Shown here: positions 8,274 to 17,419 of the stretch, piece after piece | Layout of the letters: each line of letters begins with the position of its first letter | Numbering within the stretch: position 1 is the stretch's first letter | Assembly: GCF_017592395.1 (NCBI RefSeq) | Contig: NZ_JAGFOU010000017.1 | Location: 1 to 64,000 of the forward strand | Source of the DNA: Actinomyces bowdenii | GTDB taxonomy: Bacteria > Actinomycetota > Actinomycetes > Actinomycetales > Actinomycetaceae | DNA: 64,000 nt | Direction of reading: 5' to 3' | Made by a program: the position numbers and the translations under genes | Notes under the pieces: generated by a model | What the model saw: only the letters and a program-made list of their open reading frames with translations | Databases searched by the model: none | Told to the model about the DNA's origin: nothing

Positions 8274-9332
8274 ATGCACCGCTCCACCACCCCCACCCGG
8301 GACCACCACGACCACCGCCCCTCCAGCGACCCCGCCACGGGCAGCCACCACGAGGGCGCCCACCCCGCTAGCGCGCCGGGAGCTCACCGCCGCTCGCACT
8401 CCCGCCGCCGCTTCCTCCTGGGCGGGGCCGCCGCCCTGGGCCTGACCGCCACCGGCACCAGCGCGTGGGCGCTCAACCGCTTCGTGGTGGACCACGTGGA
8501 GGTCTCCGACGTCGCCGCCCACGAGGCCGCCAACGCCGCCGTGACGCCCGCCGCTGCGCAGGCGGCCACGGATATCCGGATCACAGGCACCTCCTACTCC
8601 TCCTCGCGCACCAGCATCACCATCGAGCAGGTCACCACCGGCTCCGGGGCCCAGACCCTGACCTACTACACCGCCGACGTCAGGCTCTCCGACGCCACCT
8701 CCCTGCGCTCGGCCTTCGCCAACAACGAGTACGGCACGAACATCACCGCCAAGCCCACCCGGATCGCTGCCGAGCACGACGCCATCGTGGCCATCAACGG
8801 CGACTACTACGGCTTCCGCAGCGACGGCATCCTCATCCGCAACGGCGTGGTCTACCGCGACCAGGGCGTGCGCGAGGGCCTGGCGATCCATGCCGACGGG
8901 CGTATGGAGGTCTACGACGAGACCGCCACCAGCGCTCAGGCGCTCCTGGATGCCGGGGTCTGGAGCACCTGCTCCTTCGGCCCCGCCCTGGTCCGCGACG
9001 GCGCTGTCCCGGAGGGCATCGACAGCGTCGAGGTGGACACCAATGTCGGCAACCACTCCATCCAGGGGCAGCAGCCGCGCACCGCCATCGGCCTCATCGA
9101 GGACCACCACTATGTGCTCGTCGTCGTCGACGGGCGCTCGGAGGGCTACTCGCGCGGGGCCACCATGACCGAGCTGGCCCGGATCATGACCGACCTGGGA
9201 TGCGCCACCGCCTACAACCTCGACGGCGGGGGATCCTCGGCCATGTACTTCAACGGCGCGATCATCAATCAGCCCTCCAACGGCGGGGAGCGGGCCACCT
9301 CCGACATCCTCTACATCGCCAACGGGGCCTGA
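8274..9332 (+). CDS. Secreted phosphodiester glycosidase-family (NAGPA domain) protein
   Basis: A 352-residue protein. A His/Pro-rich N-terminus precedes a Tat-type signal SRRRFLLGGAAALGL near residues 43-58, so export is likely. The remainder matches the NAGPA/DUF2233 fold: AIVAINGDYYGFRSDG, RTAIGLIEDHHYVLVVVDGR, and the closing LDGGGSSAMYFNG and ERATSDILYIANG motifs. In animals the family removes GlcNAc from a phosphodiester; bacterial members act on cell-wall or teichoic-type glycans. ATG 8274 is preceded by GGTGGAG. One base separates it from the GT2-GtrA gene, suggesting a joint role in surface polysaccharide metabolism. Confidence 0.85.
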   Translation: MHRSTTPTRDHHDHRPSSDPATGSHHEGAHPASAPGAHRRSHSRRRFLLGGAAALGLTATGTSAWALNRFVVDHVEVSDVAAHEAANAAVTPAAAQAATDIRITGTSYSSSRTSITIEQVTTGSGAQTLTYYTADVRLSDATSLRSAFANNEYGTNITAKPTRIAAEHDAIVAINGDYYGFRSDGILIRNGVVYRDQGVREGLAIHADGRMEVYDETATSAQALLDAGVWSTCSFGPALVRDGAVPEGIDSVEVDTNVGNHSIQGQQPRTAIGLIEDHHYVLVVVDGRSEGYSRGATMTELARIMTDLGCATAYNLDGGGSSAMYFNGAIINQPSNGGERATSDILYIANGA

Positions 9333-9333
9333 G

Positions 9334-10407
9334 ATGAACGGCACCAGCACGGACAGGCGCGCCGCCGCCCGCCAGAGCGCCCCCCACACGACCCTGGTGG
9401 TCCTCATCCCCGCCTACCAGCCCGACGAGCGCCTGCCCCGGCTGGTCGAGCGGCTGCGCGAGCAGGACCCCGGCTGCGCGGTGCTCGTCGTCGATGATGG
9501 CTCGGGCCCCGACTACGCGGGCGTCTTCGCCACCGCCCGGGCGCGCGGCGCCGAGATCGTCACCCGCACCGTCAACCAGGGCAAGGGCGAGGCCCTGCGC
9601 CGAGGGCTGGCCCGGGCCGCCTCCCACTGGCCGCGGGCCGACGTCGTGTGCGCCGATGCCGACGGCCAGCACACGCCGGCCGATATCGCGGCGGTGGCCG
9701 CCCGGGTGAGGGCCAGTGGGCGCATGACCCTGGGGGTGCGCCGCTTCACCGGGCCGGTGCCGCTGCGCAGCCGGATCGGCAATGACGTCACCGCCCTGCT
9801 GTTCCGGGCGGCGACGGGCTGGGCCCTGGGCGACACCCAGACGGGCCTGCGCGGCTACCCCGCCGGCGGGCTGGGCTGGCTCCAGGAGGTGGAGGGCGAC
9901 CGCTACGAGTACGAGCTCGCCGCCCTGCTGCGCGCCCACGACCTGGGGATGGAGGTCGAGGAGGTGGGGATCGCCACCGTCTACGAGCCGGGCAACGCCT
10001 CCTCCCACTTCCGGCCCCTGCACGACTCCCTGCGCATCTACGCACCGCTGCTGGCCTTCATGGGGGCCTCGCTGGCCGGTTTCGCCATCGACTGGCTGGG
10101 GGTCATGGTGATCGTCGCCCTGGGCGGCGATCTGCTGGCGGCCGCCGTGGGAGCGCGCCTCCTGTCCGGGACGGCGAACTTCCTCCTCAACCGCCGGGTC
10201 TTCCGCGCCGCGCCCGGCACCGTGGGCCGCACGGCCCTGCGCTACACGGCCCTGGCGCTGGCCCTGGTGGGGGCCAGCTACGGAGCGCTGTGGGCTCTCA
10301 CCGGCCTGGGCCTGCCCCTGGGCCTGGCCAAGATCCTCGGGGACTGCGCGATCCACCTGGTCAGCTATACCGCTCAGCGCCGCCTGGTCTTCCGCGAGAA
10401 GGCCTGA
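9334..10407 (+). CDS. Family 2 glycosyltransferase fused to a GtrA membrane domain
   Basis: A 357-residue protein. Residues ~18-225 are a GT-A fold polyprenyl-phosphate-type glycosyltransferase (TTLVVLIPAYQPDERL, VLVVDDGSG, VCADADGQHTP with the metal-binding DxD near residue 106, and DTQTGLRGY). Residues ~235-355 form four GtrA-type helices (AIDWLGVMVIVALG, ARLLSGTANFLLNRRVFR). Such fusions make and flip a lipid-linked sugar. The gene follows the NAGPA-domain gene with 1-bp spacing, so the pair may decorate and trim the same surface glycan. The sugar is not predictable. Confidence 0.88.
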   Translation: MNGTSTDRRAAARQSAPHTTLVVLIPAYQPDERLPRLVERLREQDPGCAVLVVDDGSGPDYAGVFATARARGAEIVTRTVNQGKGEALRRGLARAASHWPRADVVCADADGQHTPADIAAVAARVRASGRMTLGVRRFTGPVPLRSRIGNDVTALLFRAATGWALGDTQTGLRGYPAGGLGWLQEVEGDRYEYELAALLRAHDLGMEVEEVGIATVYEPGNASSHFRPLHDSLRIYAPLLAFMGASLAGFAIDWLGVMVIVALGGDLLAAAVGARLLSGTANFLLNRRVFRAAPGTVGRTALRYTALALALVGASYGALWALTGLGLPLGLAKILGDCAIHLVSYTAQRRLVFREKA

Positions 10408-10461
10408 GCCCCCAGCACCACCCCGCGGTGCCGCCCCGCCGCCGGGCCCCGATACGGACTG

Positions 10462-11067
10462 CTAGCCTCTCTCGCAGGCGATCCCGTCGTTATCGCGATC
10501 CAATCCGCTGCGGTACCCCGGATCTCCCGCATACAGGGGGGCGGCTCCCGCCGCTCTGGCGGCGGCGCAGTTGGGGTAGTAGGCGCTCCCAGACTCCGGC
10601 TCGGGCTCCGGCTCGGGCTCAGCGGCAGCCTGCTGCTCCTGGCCCACCAGGGGCGCCGTGACGTCAGGGGCCTGGGCCTCGGGCTCCGGCTGGGCTGGCG
10701 GGACCGGGGAGTAGATGACCGTGGGCACGGGCGTCGGCGTGTACACGACTGTGGGCACCGGTGTGGGGGAGTAGACGACCGTGGGCACGGGCGTCGGCTC
10801 ATGGACCACGGTGACCACGGGTGAGGGCTCCGCCTGCGGGGCCGGGTCCGTGCTGCTCGCCGCTCCGCTGGAGCCGATGCCCGCACCGAGCATGAAGGTG
10901 GCGATGAAGGGCGCGGACCTCCGCAAGAATCCTCTGCGCCTGGGCGCCGCTTGGAAGAGCGGTGCCCCTGGGAGAGTGCTCGGCGAAGGCGGGATGGGGC
11001 TGGCAGGCATGCTCATGGAGGCCTCGGTGGGAGTAAAGACGGGTGGGGATGCGCCGGTGATCGGCAT
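10462..11067 (-). CDS. Membrane-anchored excalibur-domain protein
   Basis: The start is uncertain: ATG 11067 gives 201 residues, and GTG 11121 or ATG 11016 are alternatives. Extension beyond 11210 is ruled out by the neighbouring regulator gene. A hydrophobic segment (FIATFMLGAGIGSS) is followed by a repeated 9-10 residue unit PTPVPTVVYSP in about three to four copies and a Glu-Pro run. The C-terminus is an excalibur calcium-binding-like domain with two cysteines, beginning YYPNCAAARAAGAAPLY and ending DRDNDGIACE. Excalibur domains occur on extracellular Gram-positive proteins and nucleases. Only the binding domain is present here. It faces the GT2-GtrA gene tail to tail. Confidence 0.78.
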   Translation of the reverse strand: MPITGASPPVFTPTEASMSMPASPIPPSPSTLPGAPLFQAAPRRRGFLRRSAPFIATFMLGAGIGSSGAASSTDPAPQAEPSPVVTVVHEPTPVPTVVYSPTPVPTVVYTPTPVPTVIYSPVPPAQPEPEAQAPDVTAPLVGQEQQAAAEPEPEPEPESGSAYYPNCAAARAAGAAPLYAGDPGYRSGLDRDNDGIACERG

Positions 11068-11209
11068 CGCCAAGTCAAGCACCGCGCCGCCGTAGGAGAC
11101 CCCATACTCCCGGATCGTCACCAGATCGTGCCATTGCGCCTCCTGCGGCGGCCACGGGCAGGCACGGGACGCCCCGCAGCAGCCGCGGGCACTACTGCCG
11201 GGCCCGGGC

Positions 11210-11866
11210 TCATCCGGGGACGATGAGCCCGGACTCGTAGGCGGCGATGACCAGCTGGGCGCGATCCCGGGCACCCAGGCGCGCCAGGAGGGCGGTGATA
11301 TGCGTGCGGCACGTGGCCCGGGTGATGGACAGCTCGGCCTCGATCTGGCTGTTGGACAGGCCCCGGGCGATGAGCACGAGCACCTCTCGCTGGCGCGGGG
11401 TCAAGCCCCGCACCCGGCCACGCAGCTCGGCGGAGGGCCGGCCGCTGCCCGCGCTGCGCGCCAGGAGGCGGGCCAGCACCCCGGGGCCGAGCAGGGACTG
11501 CCCGGCATGGAGGGTGCGCGCGGCGTCCACGAGCGTCTGGGGCTCGGCATCCTTGAGCAGGAAGCCCGAGGCGCCCGCCCGCAGCGCACCCAGCACGTAG
11601 TCGTCGAGCTCGAACATGGTGAGGATGAGGACCCGCGTTCCCGCCAGGGCGGGATCGGAGCAGATGCGGGCCGTGGCCTCGATACCGCTGAGAACGGGCA
11701 TCTGGATATCCATGATGACGAGGTCCGGGCGCAGCTCGACGCTGCGGGCCACCGCCTCAGCGCCGTCGCCGACCGCGGCCACCACACTCATGTCCGGCTC
11801 CGCCTCCAGCAGCACGGCCAGGGAGGCCCGCAGCAGGCCCTGATCCTCGGCGATGAGGATGCGCAT
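11210..11866 (-). CDS. NarL/LuxR-family response regulator
   Basis: A 218-residue two-component response regulator. The receiver domain is residues 1-120 (MRILIAEDQG; phosphoacceptor Asp53 in LVIMDIQMPV; conserved Lys in GFLLKDAEP). A LuxR helix-turn-helix covers about 150-210 (LTPRQREVLVLIARGLSNSQ). ATG 11866 starts exactly at the receiver, four bases after the kinase stop, so the two are co-transcribed. The recognition helix reads ITRATCRTHITALLARLG, with Cys where Val is common. The target is unknown. Confidence 0.93.
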   Translation of the reverse strand: MRILIAEDQGLLRASLAVLLEAEPDMSVVAAVGDGAEAVARSVELRPDLVIMDIQMPVLSGIEATARICSDPALAGTRVLILTMFELDDYVLGALRAGASGFLLKDAEPQTLVDAARTLHAGQSLLGPGVLARLLARSAGSGRPSAELRGRVRGLTPRQREVLVLIARGLSNSQIEAELSITRATCRTHITALLARLGARDRAQLVIAAYESGLIVPG

Positions 11867-11870
11867 CGGC

Positions 11871-12962
11871 TCACTCCGCCCGACCGGGGCACTGCGGGCG
11901 CCGCGCCGCCCCTCGCGCCGCCCCATGCCGCGCGCTCCCGGGCAGCGGCAGGCGGGCCTCGACGACGAAACCAGGCCGCGCGCCCATTCGGCTGCCGGTC
12001 CACAGCTCGCCGCCCAGGGCCTGGACCCGTTCGCCCAGGACGCGCAGCCCCAGGCCGGTCCCGGGGCGGGGGACCCAGCCGGGGGCGGGGCCGGCATCGG
12101 CGATCCTCAGGTGCACCGCGCCCTCCTGGAGCCCCTCGTGCCCGTCACCGCACCATCCATCCCGTTCATCGTCCCACCACAGGCGGATCGTGGCGGCCAC
12201 GGGGCCCGCATGCCGGGCGGTGTTGCTCAGCGCCTCGCGGATCACCGCTCCGACGGCGTCGATGAGGGCCGCGGGCACGAGGCCGGCGCCCCGGGTGAGC
12301 TCCGGTGCGATGCTCACCCGGGCCTCCACCCCCTGCTGGCCGGCCTGCGAGACCAGGGCGGCCACGGAGTCGGCCAGCTCCCGGGGAGGCGGGACAGCCG
12401 AGCGGAGGCCGCCCGACGTCCCACCGGTGAGGCCGTCCTCCACGGCGGGGTGGGCCCCGTCCCGGTCAGCGGCTATCCCCGCCGTCGGGCGGCCCGGGGC
12501 CGGGGAGCCCGGAAGGGGGCGACACGGCTCCAGCCCCGGGCCGGGTCCGCGGATGCCACTGCTGCGCAGAATGACGAGCATGTCGCGCAGCCCATCGGTG
12601 GCCTGACGCGATGCCTCCTGGATATCCGCCAGGGCCCGCAGCAGCTGCTCGGGATGCGAGTCGAGCCGCTGGGCGACCGCGGCTCGCACGGTGATCGCGC
12701 CCAGACCCCCCGAGATGGTGTCGTGCAGGTCGCGGGCGATGGCCAGGCGGTCCTCCGCCACCGCGCGGGCCGCGGCCTCCCGCGCCAGGGACTGCTCGTA
12801 GGCCACACGGTCCCGGCGCCGCAGCCACATGGTGGCCACGACCAGGCCCACCAGCCCCGCCAGGACCAGCATGGGCACGTAGCGCGGACCGGTCACAGGC
12901 ACCGCAACGGAACCGCACAGGCCGATCAGCAGTGTGGTGACGACGGTGATCGTCCAGGTCAT
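11871..12962 (-). CDS. NarL-type sensor histidine kinase
   Basis: About 363 residues from ATG 12962, which follows GAAGG. A GTG/ATG 16 codons upstream is possible. Two short N-terminal membrane helices (ITVVTTLLIGLCGSVAVPV and VPMLVLAGLVGLVVATMWL) leave almost no extracellular loop, so sensing is probably intramembrane. A HisKA_3 box follows (IARDLHDTISGG, His80), then a Pro/Gly-rich insertion near 140-180, then an HATPase with the N box EALSNTARHA and the glycine box PGTGLGLRVL. Operon with the downstream response regulator. Confidence 0.9.
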   Translation of the reverse strand: MTWTITVVTTLLIGLCGSVAVPVTGPRYVPMLVLAGLVGLVVATMWLRRRDRVAYEQSLAREAAARAVAEDRLAIARDLHDTISGGLGAITVRAAVAQRLDSHPEQLLRALADIQEASRQATDGLRDMLVILRSSGIRGPGPGLEPCRPLPGSPAPGRPTAGIAADRDGAHPAVEDGLTGGTSGGLRSAVPPPRELADSVAALVSQAGQQGVEARVSIAPELTRGAGLVPAALIDAVGAVIREALSNTARHAGPVAATIRLWWDDERDGWCGDGHEGLQEGAVHLRIADAGPAPGWVPRPGTGLGLRVLGERVQALGGELWTGSRMGARPGFVVEARLPLPGSARHGAARGAARRPQCPGRAE

Positions 12963-13140
12963 CCCCGACCTTCGCGGCGGAGTGGAGACGGGTTCAGGGG
13001 AGCCGGGCACCCGACCAGTCTATGGATGCCGCCGCGGCCGGGCATCGGACCAGGGTTCGATGGACTCCGGCCCGATCACCCCGGCGCGGATCCTCCCGCG
13101 GTCCCTTCGCCCCGGCGCCTCCCTCGTTCATGCTCCGGGC

Positions 13141-13920
13141 ATGACATCCTTCCGCTTCTCCCGATCCACCAGAGCCGGAGCGCCCGCAGCCCCATCGTCG
13201 TCCAAGCGCGGACCCGCCGGCGGCCCGACCGCGGTGGCCGATCCGGCGGGCGCCCCGCGGGCCGCACGGGTGCTCCGCAGAGTGTTCGCCGTGGCCTACG
13301 TCTGCATCGTCCCCCTGGGCCTGGGCAGGCTCGTGCTGGCCGAGGGGCAGCGCCACGGCCCCATGATGGCGGCCTACGCCCTGCTGTTCGCCATCGGGGT
13401 GTGCGCCTGGAACTCGGAGCTGCTGACCGGGGCGAGGCGGATCGGGGCCCACCCGCTGAGGGCGCTGGGGACGCTCGCACTGGGGGTCGCCATCCTCCTC
13501 GCCCTGGAGGCGGTGGGGTCGCTGATCGCAGGGTGGCTGGCGGGAGTGGTGCCCGGCGGCGCGCAGGATCTGGGCAATGACACGAGCATCAGCCGGATCC
13601 TGGGGGCCTACCCGCGGCCTGTCGTCGTCGCGGTCCTGGGGGTGATGGGGCCCTTCGTCGAGGAGCTGTTCTTCCGGCAGTTCCTCATCCCCCTCATCGG
13701 GGATCGCACCCGATCCTGGGTGGGGGTGGTGGTCTCCGGGATACTGTTCGGCATGCTGCACATGAGCTCGCTGCAGCCCTCGGAGTGGATCGGCATCATC
13801 CCCCACATGTGCTTCGGGCTCGCCATGGGGATCCTGTTCCTGCGCTCGCGCCGCAACCTCCTCCTGCCGGCGGGCATTCACATCCTCAACAACGCCTCCA
13901 CTTTCCTGGCCAACACGTGA
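13141..13920 (+). CDS. CPBP-family intramembrane metalloprotease
   Basis: A 259-residue polytopic membrane protein from ATG 13141; the frame is open upstream but overlaps the divergent kinase. The abortive-infection/CAAX protease (CPBP) motifs are all present: EELFFRQFLIP (EExxxR), GILFGMLHM (FxxxH) and GIHILNNAST (HxxxN). The first ~45 residues are a basic, low-complexity cytosolic tail. CPBP proteins process prenylated or bacteriocin-related substrates or give immunity to bacteriocins. It is divergent from the two-component system and no substrate gene is adjacent. Confidence 0.88.
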   Translation: MTSFRFSRSTRAGAPAAPSSSKRGPAGGPTAVADPAGAPRAARVLRRVFAVAYVCIVPLGLGRLVLAEGQRHGPMMAAYALLFAIGVCAWNSELLTGARRIGAHPLRALGTLALGVAILLALEAVGSLIAGWLAGVVPGGAQDLGNDTSISRILGAYPRPVVVAVLGVMGPFVEELFFRQFLIPLIGDRTRSWVGVVVSGILFGMLHMSSLQPSEWIGIIPHMCFGLAMGILFLRSRRNLLLPAGIHILNNASTFLANT

Positions 13921-14097
13921 GGCCCGTTGCAGCGCCGCGCTCCCGCCCGGGCCCCTCGGGCCAGCGGGTCGACGGCGTCGATGCCGCTGGTCCGGGCGGC
14001 GGGCTGGATCCTCCTCTCAGTGACCCCGGCCCCTCACCCGGGACCCTCCACCGGCGCCCTCCGTCGGGACTCCGCCATCGATCCGGGCACCCCGGCC

Positions 14098-15222
14098 TCA
14101 GGAGGCGGGCCGGTAGGTGAAGGCATCCCAGCCCAGGGCCTCGATGCGGGCGGCCAGGCGCTCGCAGGCGGCGTCCCAGCCCGGGGCCACGGCGATGAAA
14201 TCCGCCCGCGCCCCCTCGGACCTGGCCTGCTGGAGGGCGTAGGTGCGAGCCCCCGCCGCGTGCACGCGCCGAGCCACCTCATAGGCGTCCTCGGCCGTCA
14301 CGTCCCCGGGGGCCACCGTGGTGCGCACCTCGAAGTCCGGCCCGCCGCGCCCGGCCGCCTCCACCAGCATCTCCAGGCAGTCCCAGGCCTTGCGCCCGGT
14401 GCGGGGGCGGCCCACCACCTGCGGGTAGTGCTCGGGCAGGGCCTTGACGTCCAGGCCCACCCAGTCCACGAGCCCGGCCGCGACCAGATCGGTCAGCCTC
14501 CGCGGGTAGGCCCCGGCCGTGTGCAGCCCGACCTCGAAGCCCAGAGCCCTGGCCTCGGCCGCCGCGGCGGCGCAGGCGTGCTGGCGCAGCGCCTCCCCGC
14601 CGGTGAAGACCACGGCATCGAGCAGGCCCCGGCGCCGTGAGAGCAGGTCGCGCACCTCCCGCCAGCTGACCTTGCTCGGCACCCGGATGGGGATGAGGTC
14701 CTGGTTGTGGCAGTAGTGGCAGTTCCAGGGGCAGCCCTGGGTGAAGACCGTGGCGCTCAGGCGCCCGGGCCAGTCGACGGTGGACAGAGGCACCAGCCCC
14801 GCGATGGCGAGCTCGGAGGCGGGGCAGTGCGCGGAGGGGGCGCCCCCGGCGGGGTGGAAGGGCTGCGGCGCGCCGTCCAGCCCCAGCGGCCCGCCCTGGG
14901 CCTGGGCGGCGCCGCCCGGGCCCAGGGGCCGCTCCCCGCCGGCCCGCACGTCTCCGGGCTGCTCGTCCCCGGGCCGCGCGCCCCTGGGCGGCGCCCCAGC
15001 GGACTGGAGCGCCTGGGACGGGCCACCGCCTGCCGGCCCCTCGGGCTCCCCGAGAGCCCCGGGCCGGGACCGGGCGGACCGGGCCCCGTCGTCGCCCCCG
15101 AGCCCGACGGCCTCGGAGCGGCGCAGGCGGGTGCGGAGGGAGGAGCCCTCCTCAGGACCACCCGCTCCCCCGGCCCGTGTGCCTGTGCGGTGCGCTCCCG
15201 CGAGCGCGCGATTCGTCGTCAT
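14098..15222 (-). CDS. nrdG: Anaerobic ribonucleotide reductase activating protein with long N-terminal extension
   Basis: A radical-SAM enzyme that generates the glycyl radical on NrdD. The catalytic part starts near residue 137 (LAIAGLVPLSTVDWPGRLSA), contains the iron-sulfur triad CPWNCHYCHNQ and the GGEAL S-adenosylmethionine-binding motif, and has the usual ~235-residue size. It is preceded by about 135 residues that are almost entirely Gly/Ala/Pro/Arg/Gln with no ATG inside. Either the family gained a disordered tail or translation starts at an internal GTG (for example in the GDVRAGG segment). It lies 14 bases after nrdD, in one operon. Confidence 0.88.
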   Translation of the reverse strand: MTTNRALAGAHRTGTRAGGAGGPEEGSSLRTRLRRSEAVGLGGDDGARSARSRPGALGEPEGPAGGGPSQALQSAGAPPRGARPGDEQPGDVRAGGERPLGPGGAAQAQGGPLGLDGAPQPFHPAGGAPSAHCPASELAIAGLVPLSTVDWPGRLSATVFTQGCPWNCHYCHNQDLIPIRVPSKVSWREVRDLLSRRRGLLDAVVFTGGEALRQHACAAAAAEARALGFEVGLHTAGAYPRRLTDLVAAGLVDWVGLDVKALPEHYPQVVGRPRTGRKAWDCLEMLVEAAGRGGPDFEVRTTVAPGDVTAEDAYEVARRVHAAGARTYALQQARSEGARADFIAVAPGWDAACERLAARIEALGWDAFTYRPAS

Positions 15223-15236
15223 GGGCTCTCAGCATC

Positions 15237-17258
15237 TCATCCGACGGCGGCCAATCGGGAGACCGCCGGGCCGTGGCCGTGCGCGGCGTCCTCGGTGAAC
15301 ATCCGGCGCTCGGCGTACTCGCCCTTCTTGCCGATGTTGAAGGAGCGCACGGGGCGGAAGTAGCCCATGACCCGGGTCCACACCTCGCACTCGACCGGCT
15401 CGGCGCCGGGGCGCAGGGCGGCGCACTTCTCGCAGGTGGCGTGCTCCCCGGCCAGGTAGCCGTGGGTGGGGCAGATGGAGAAGGTGGGGGTGACGGTGAT
15501 GTAGGGGGTGCGGAAGGCCGTCAGGGACCGGCGCACGAGCTCCTTGCAGGCCTTGGCCGAGGAGATGCGCTCGTTCATGTAGAGGTGCAGGACGGTGCCG
15601 CCGGTGTACTTGGTCTGGAGCTCCTCCTGCATCTCCTGGGCCTCGAAAGGGTCATCGGTGTGGCCCACGGGCAGCTGGGAGGAGTTGGTGTAGTAGGGGT
15701 TGACCTCGGTGCCGGCCTGGATGATGCCGGGGTAGCGGGCGCGATCCTCCTTGGCGAAGCGGTAGGTGGTGCCCTCGGCGGGGGTGGCCTCCAGGTTGTA
15801 GAGGTGGCCGGTGTCCTCCTGGAAGGCCACCATGCGCGCGCGCACGTGGTCGAGGATCCGCACGCACATGGCGTGGCCGCGCGGGTCGGTCAGGTCGTAG
15901 CCGCCGTCGTCGTGGTTCCGGGTGAAGTTGCGGACCATCTCGTTCATGCCGTTGACGCCCAGGGTGGAGAAGTGGTTGTCCAGGGAGCCCAGATAGCGCT
16001 TGGTGAAGGGGAAGAGCCCGGCCTCGATGTGGTGGCCGATGACCTCGCGCTTGAGCTCCAGGGTGTCGCGGCCGATGGCCAGGAGCCGGTCGAGGGCGGT
16101 GATGAGCCCGGCCTCGTCGTCGGGGTGCAGGTAGCCCAGGCGGGCCATGTTGATGGTGACCACGCCGACGCTGCCGGTCTGCTCCGCCGAGCCGAACAGG
16201 CCGTTGCCGCGCTTGAGCAGCTCGCGCAGGTCGAGCTGGAGGCGGCAGCACATGGAGCGGATCATGCCGGGGTCGAGCTCGGAGTTGATGAAGTTCTGGA
16301 AGTAGGGCAGGCCGTACTTGGCGGTCATGGCGAACAGGAGCTCGGTGTTGGGGGCATCCCAGTCGAAGTCCTTGGTGATGTTGTAGGTGGGGATGGGGAA
16401 GGTGAAGACGCGCCCGTCGGCGTCGCCGTCGGTCATGACCTCCATGAAGGCACGGTTGATGAGGTCCATCTCGGCCTGGAGGTCGCCGTAGGCGAAGTCG
16501 CAGAGCTCGTCGCCGATGAGGGGGTGCTCGTCGGCCAGATCGGCGGGGCAGGTCAGGTCGAAGGTGAGGTTGGTGAAGGGGGTCTGGGTGCCCCAGCGGC
16601 TGGGGACGTTGAGATTGAAGATGAGCTCCTGCATGCACTGCTTGACCTGGTCGTAGGTCATGTCGTCCAGGCGGACGAAGGGCGCCATGTAGGTATCGAA
16701 GGAGGAGAAGGCCTGCGCGCCGGCCCACTCGTTCTGGAGAGTGCCCAGGAAGTTGACGATCTGGCCGACGGCGGAGGAGAAGTGCTTGGCGGGGCCGGCG
16801 GCGATGGCGCCGGGGACGCCGTTGAATCCCTGGACCAGGAGGTCCTTGAGGGACCAGCCGGCGCAGTAGCCGGCGAACATGTCCAGGTCGTGGATGTGGA
16901 GGTCGGCGTCGCGGTGGGCCCGGCCGGCCTCGGCGGGGTAGACCTGGGAGAGCCAGTAGTTGGCGATGACCTTGCCGGAGGTGTTGAGCATCATCCCGCC
17001 CAGGGAGTAGCCCTGGTTGGCGTTGGCGTTGACGCGCCAGTCGGAGCGGTCCAGGTACTCGGTGATGGTGGCCACGGCGTCGACCATGGGGCGCTGGCCG
17101 CGGGCGACGGCGGAGTCGGCCGAGCCCTGGGCGACGAGCCCGTCGTGAGGAGCGGGGGCGAGCGCGGGCCGGGCCCCCGCGCTCGTCACCGTGGGGCGGG
17201 GGCGAGCGCGGTCGGCGGGCGAGGGGGCGGTGGCGGCGTCGGGGGTGTGGTCAAGCAC
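15237..17258 (-). CDS. nrdD: Anaerobic (class III) ribonucleoside-triphosphate reductase
   Basis: A 673-residue glycyl radical enzyme reducing NTPs to dNTPs without oxygen. The core shows DADLHIHDLDMFAGYCAGWS, IFNLNVPSRWGTQTPFTN, SMCCRLQLDLRELLKRGNG and LGVNGMNEM. The C-terminal zinc site uses the cysteines of CPTHGYLAGEHATCEKC. The probable glycyl-radical loop is RSFNIGKKGEYAERRMF. No recognisable ATP-cone precedes the core; the first ~55 residues are Ala/Pro/Arg-rich. ATG 17258 is supported by the conserved start of the core soon after. Co-transcribed with nrdG, with NrdR-like boxes ~160-210 bp upstream. Confidence 0.95.
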   Translation of the reverse strand: MLDHTPDAATAPSPADRARPRPTVTSAGARPALAPAPHDGLVAQGSADSAVARGQRPMVDAVATITEYLDRSDWRVNANANQGYSLGGMMLNTSGKVIANYWLSQVYPAEAGRAHRDADLHIHDLDMFAGYCAGWSLKDLLVQGFNGVPGAIAAGPAKHFSSAVGQIVNFLGTLQNEWAGAQAFSSFDTYMAPFVRLDDMTYDQVKQCMQELIFNLNVPSRWGTQTPFTNLTFDLTCPADLADEHPLIGDELCDFAYGDLQAEMDLINRAFMEVMTDGDADGRVFTFPIPTYNITKDFDWDAPNTELLFAMTAKYGLPYFQNFINSELDPGMIRSMCCRLQLDLRELLKRGNGLFGSAEQTGSVGVVTINMARLGYLHPDDEAGLITALDRLLAIGRDTLELKREVIGHHIEAGLFPFTKRYLGSLDNHFSTLGVNGMNEMVRNFTRNHDDGGYDLTDPRGHAMCVRILDHVRARMVAFQEDTGHLYNLEATPAEGTTYRFAKEDRARYPGIIQAGTEVNPYYTNSSQLPVGHTDDPFEAQEMQEELQTKYTGGTVLHLYMNERISSAKACKELVRRSLTAFRTPYITVTPTFSICPTHGYLAGEHATCEKCAALRPGAEPVECEVWTRVMGYFRPVRSFNIGKKGEYAERRMFTEDAAHGHGPAVSRLAAVG

Positions 17259-17419
17259 GGCTCTCTCCGGTGGTCAGGATCCGGTCGGGTTTCTCGCGGC
17301 GGCGTCGGGCCCCGGCTTGCCGCGTGGCGGCCGGGCCCGGCGGGTGCCGCCGCTGCCGTCCGGGAGCGACCCGGGCGGCGGCACCGGGGCCGAGCCTACT
17401 CCTCAATGACACTGATGAA

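Noticed and set aside
12934-13140. N-terminal extension of the CPBP protease
   Set aside because: It would overlap the divergent kinase gene and has no membrane or conserved segment; ATG 13141 is the better start.
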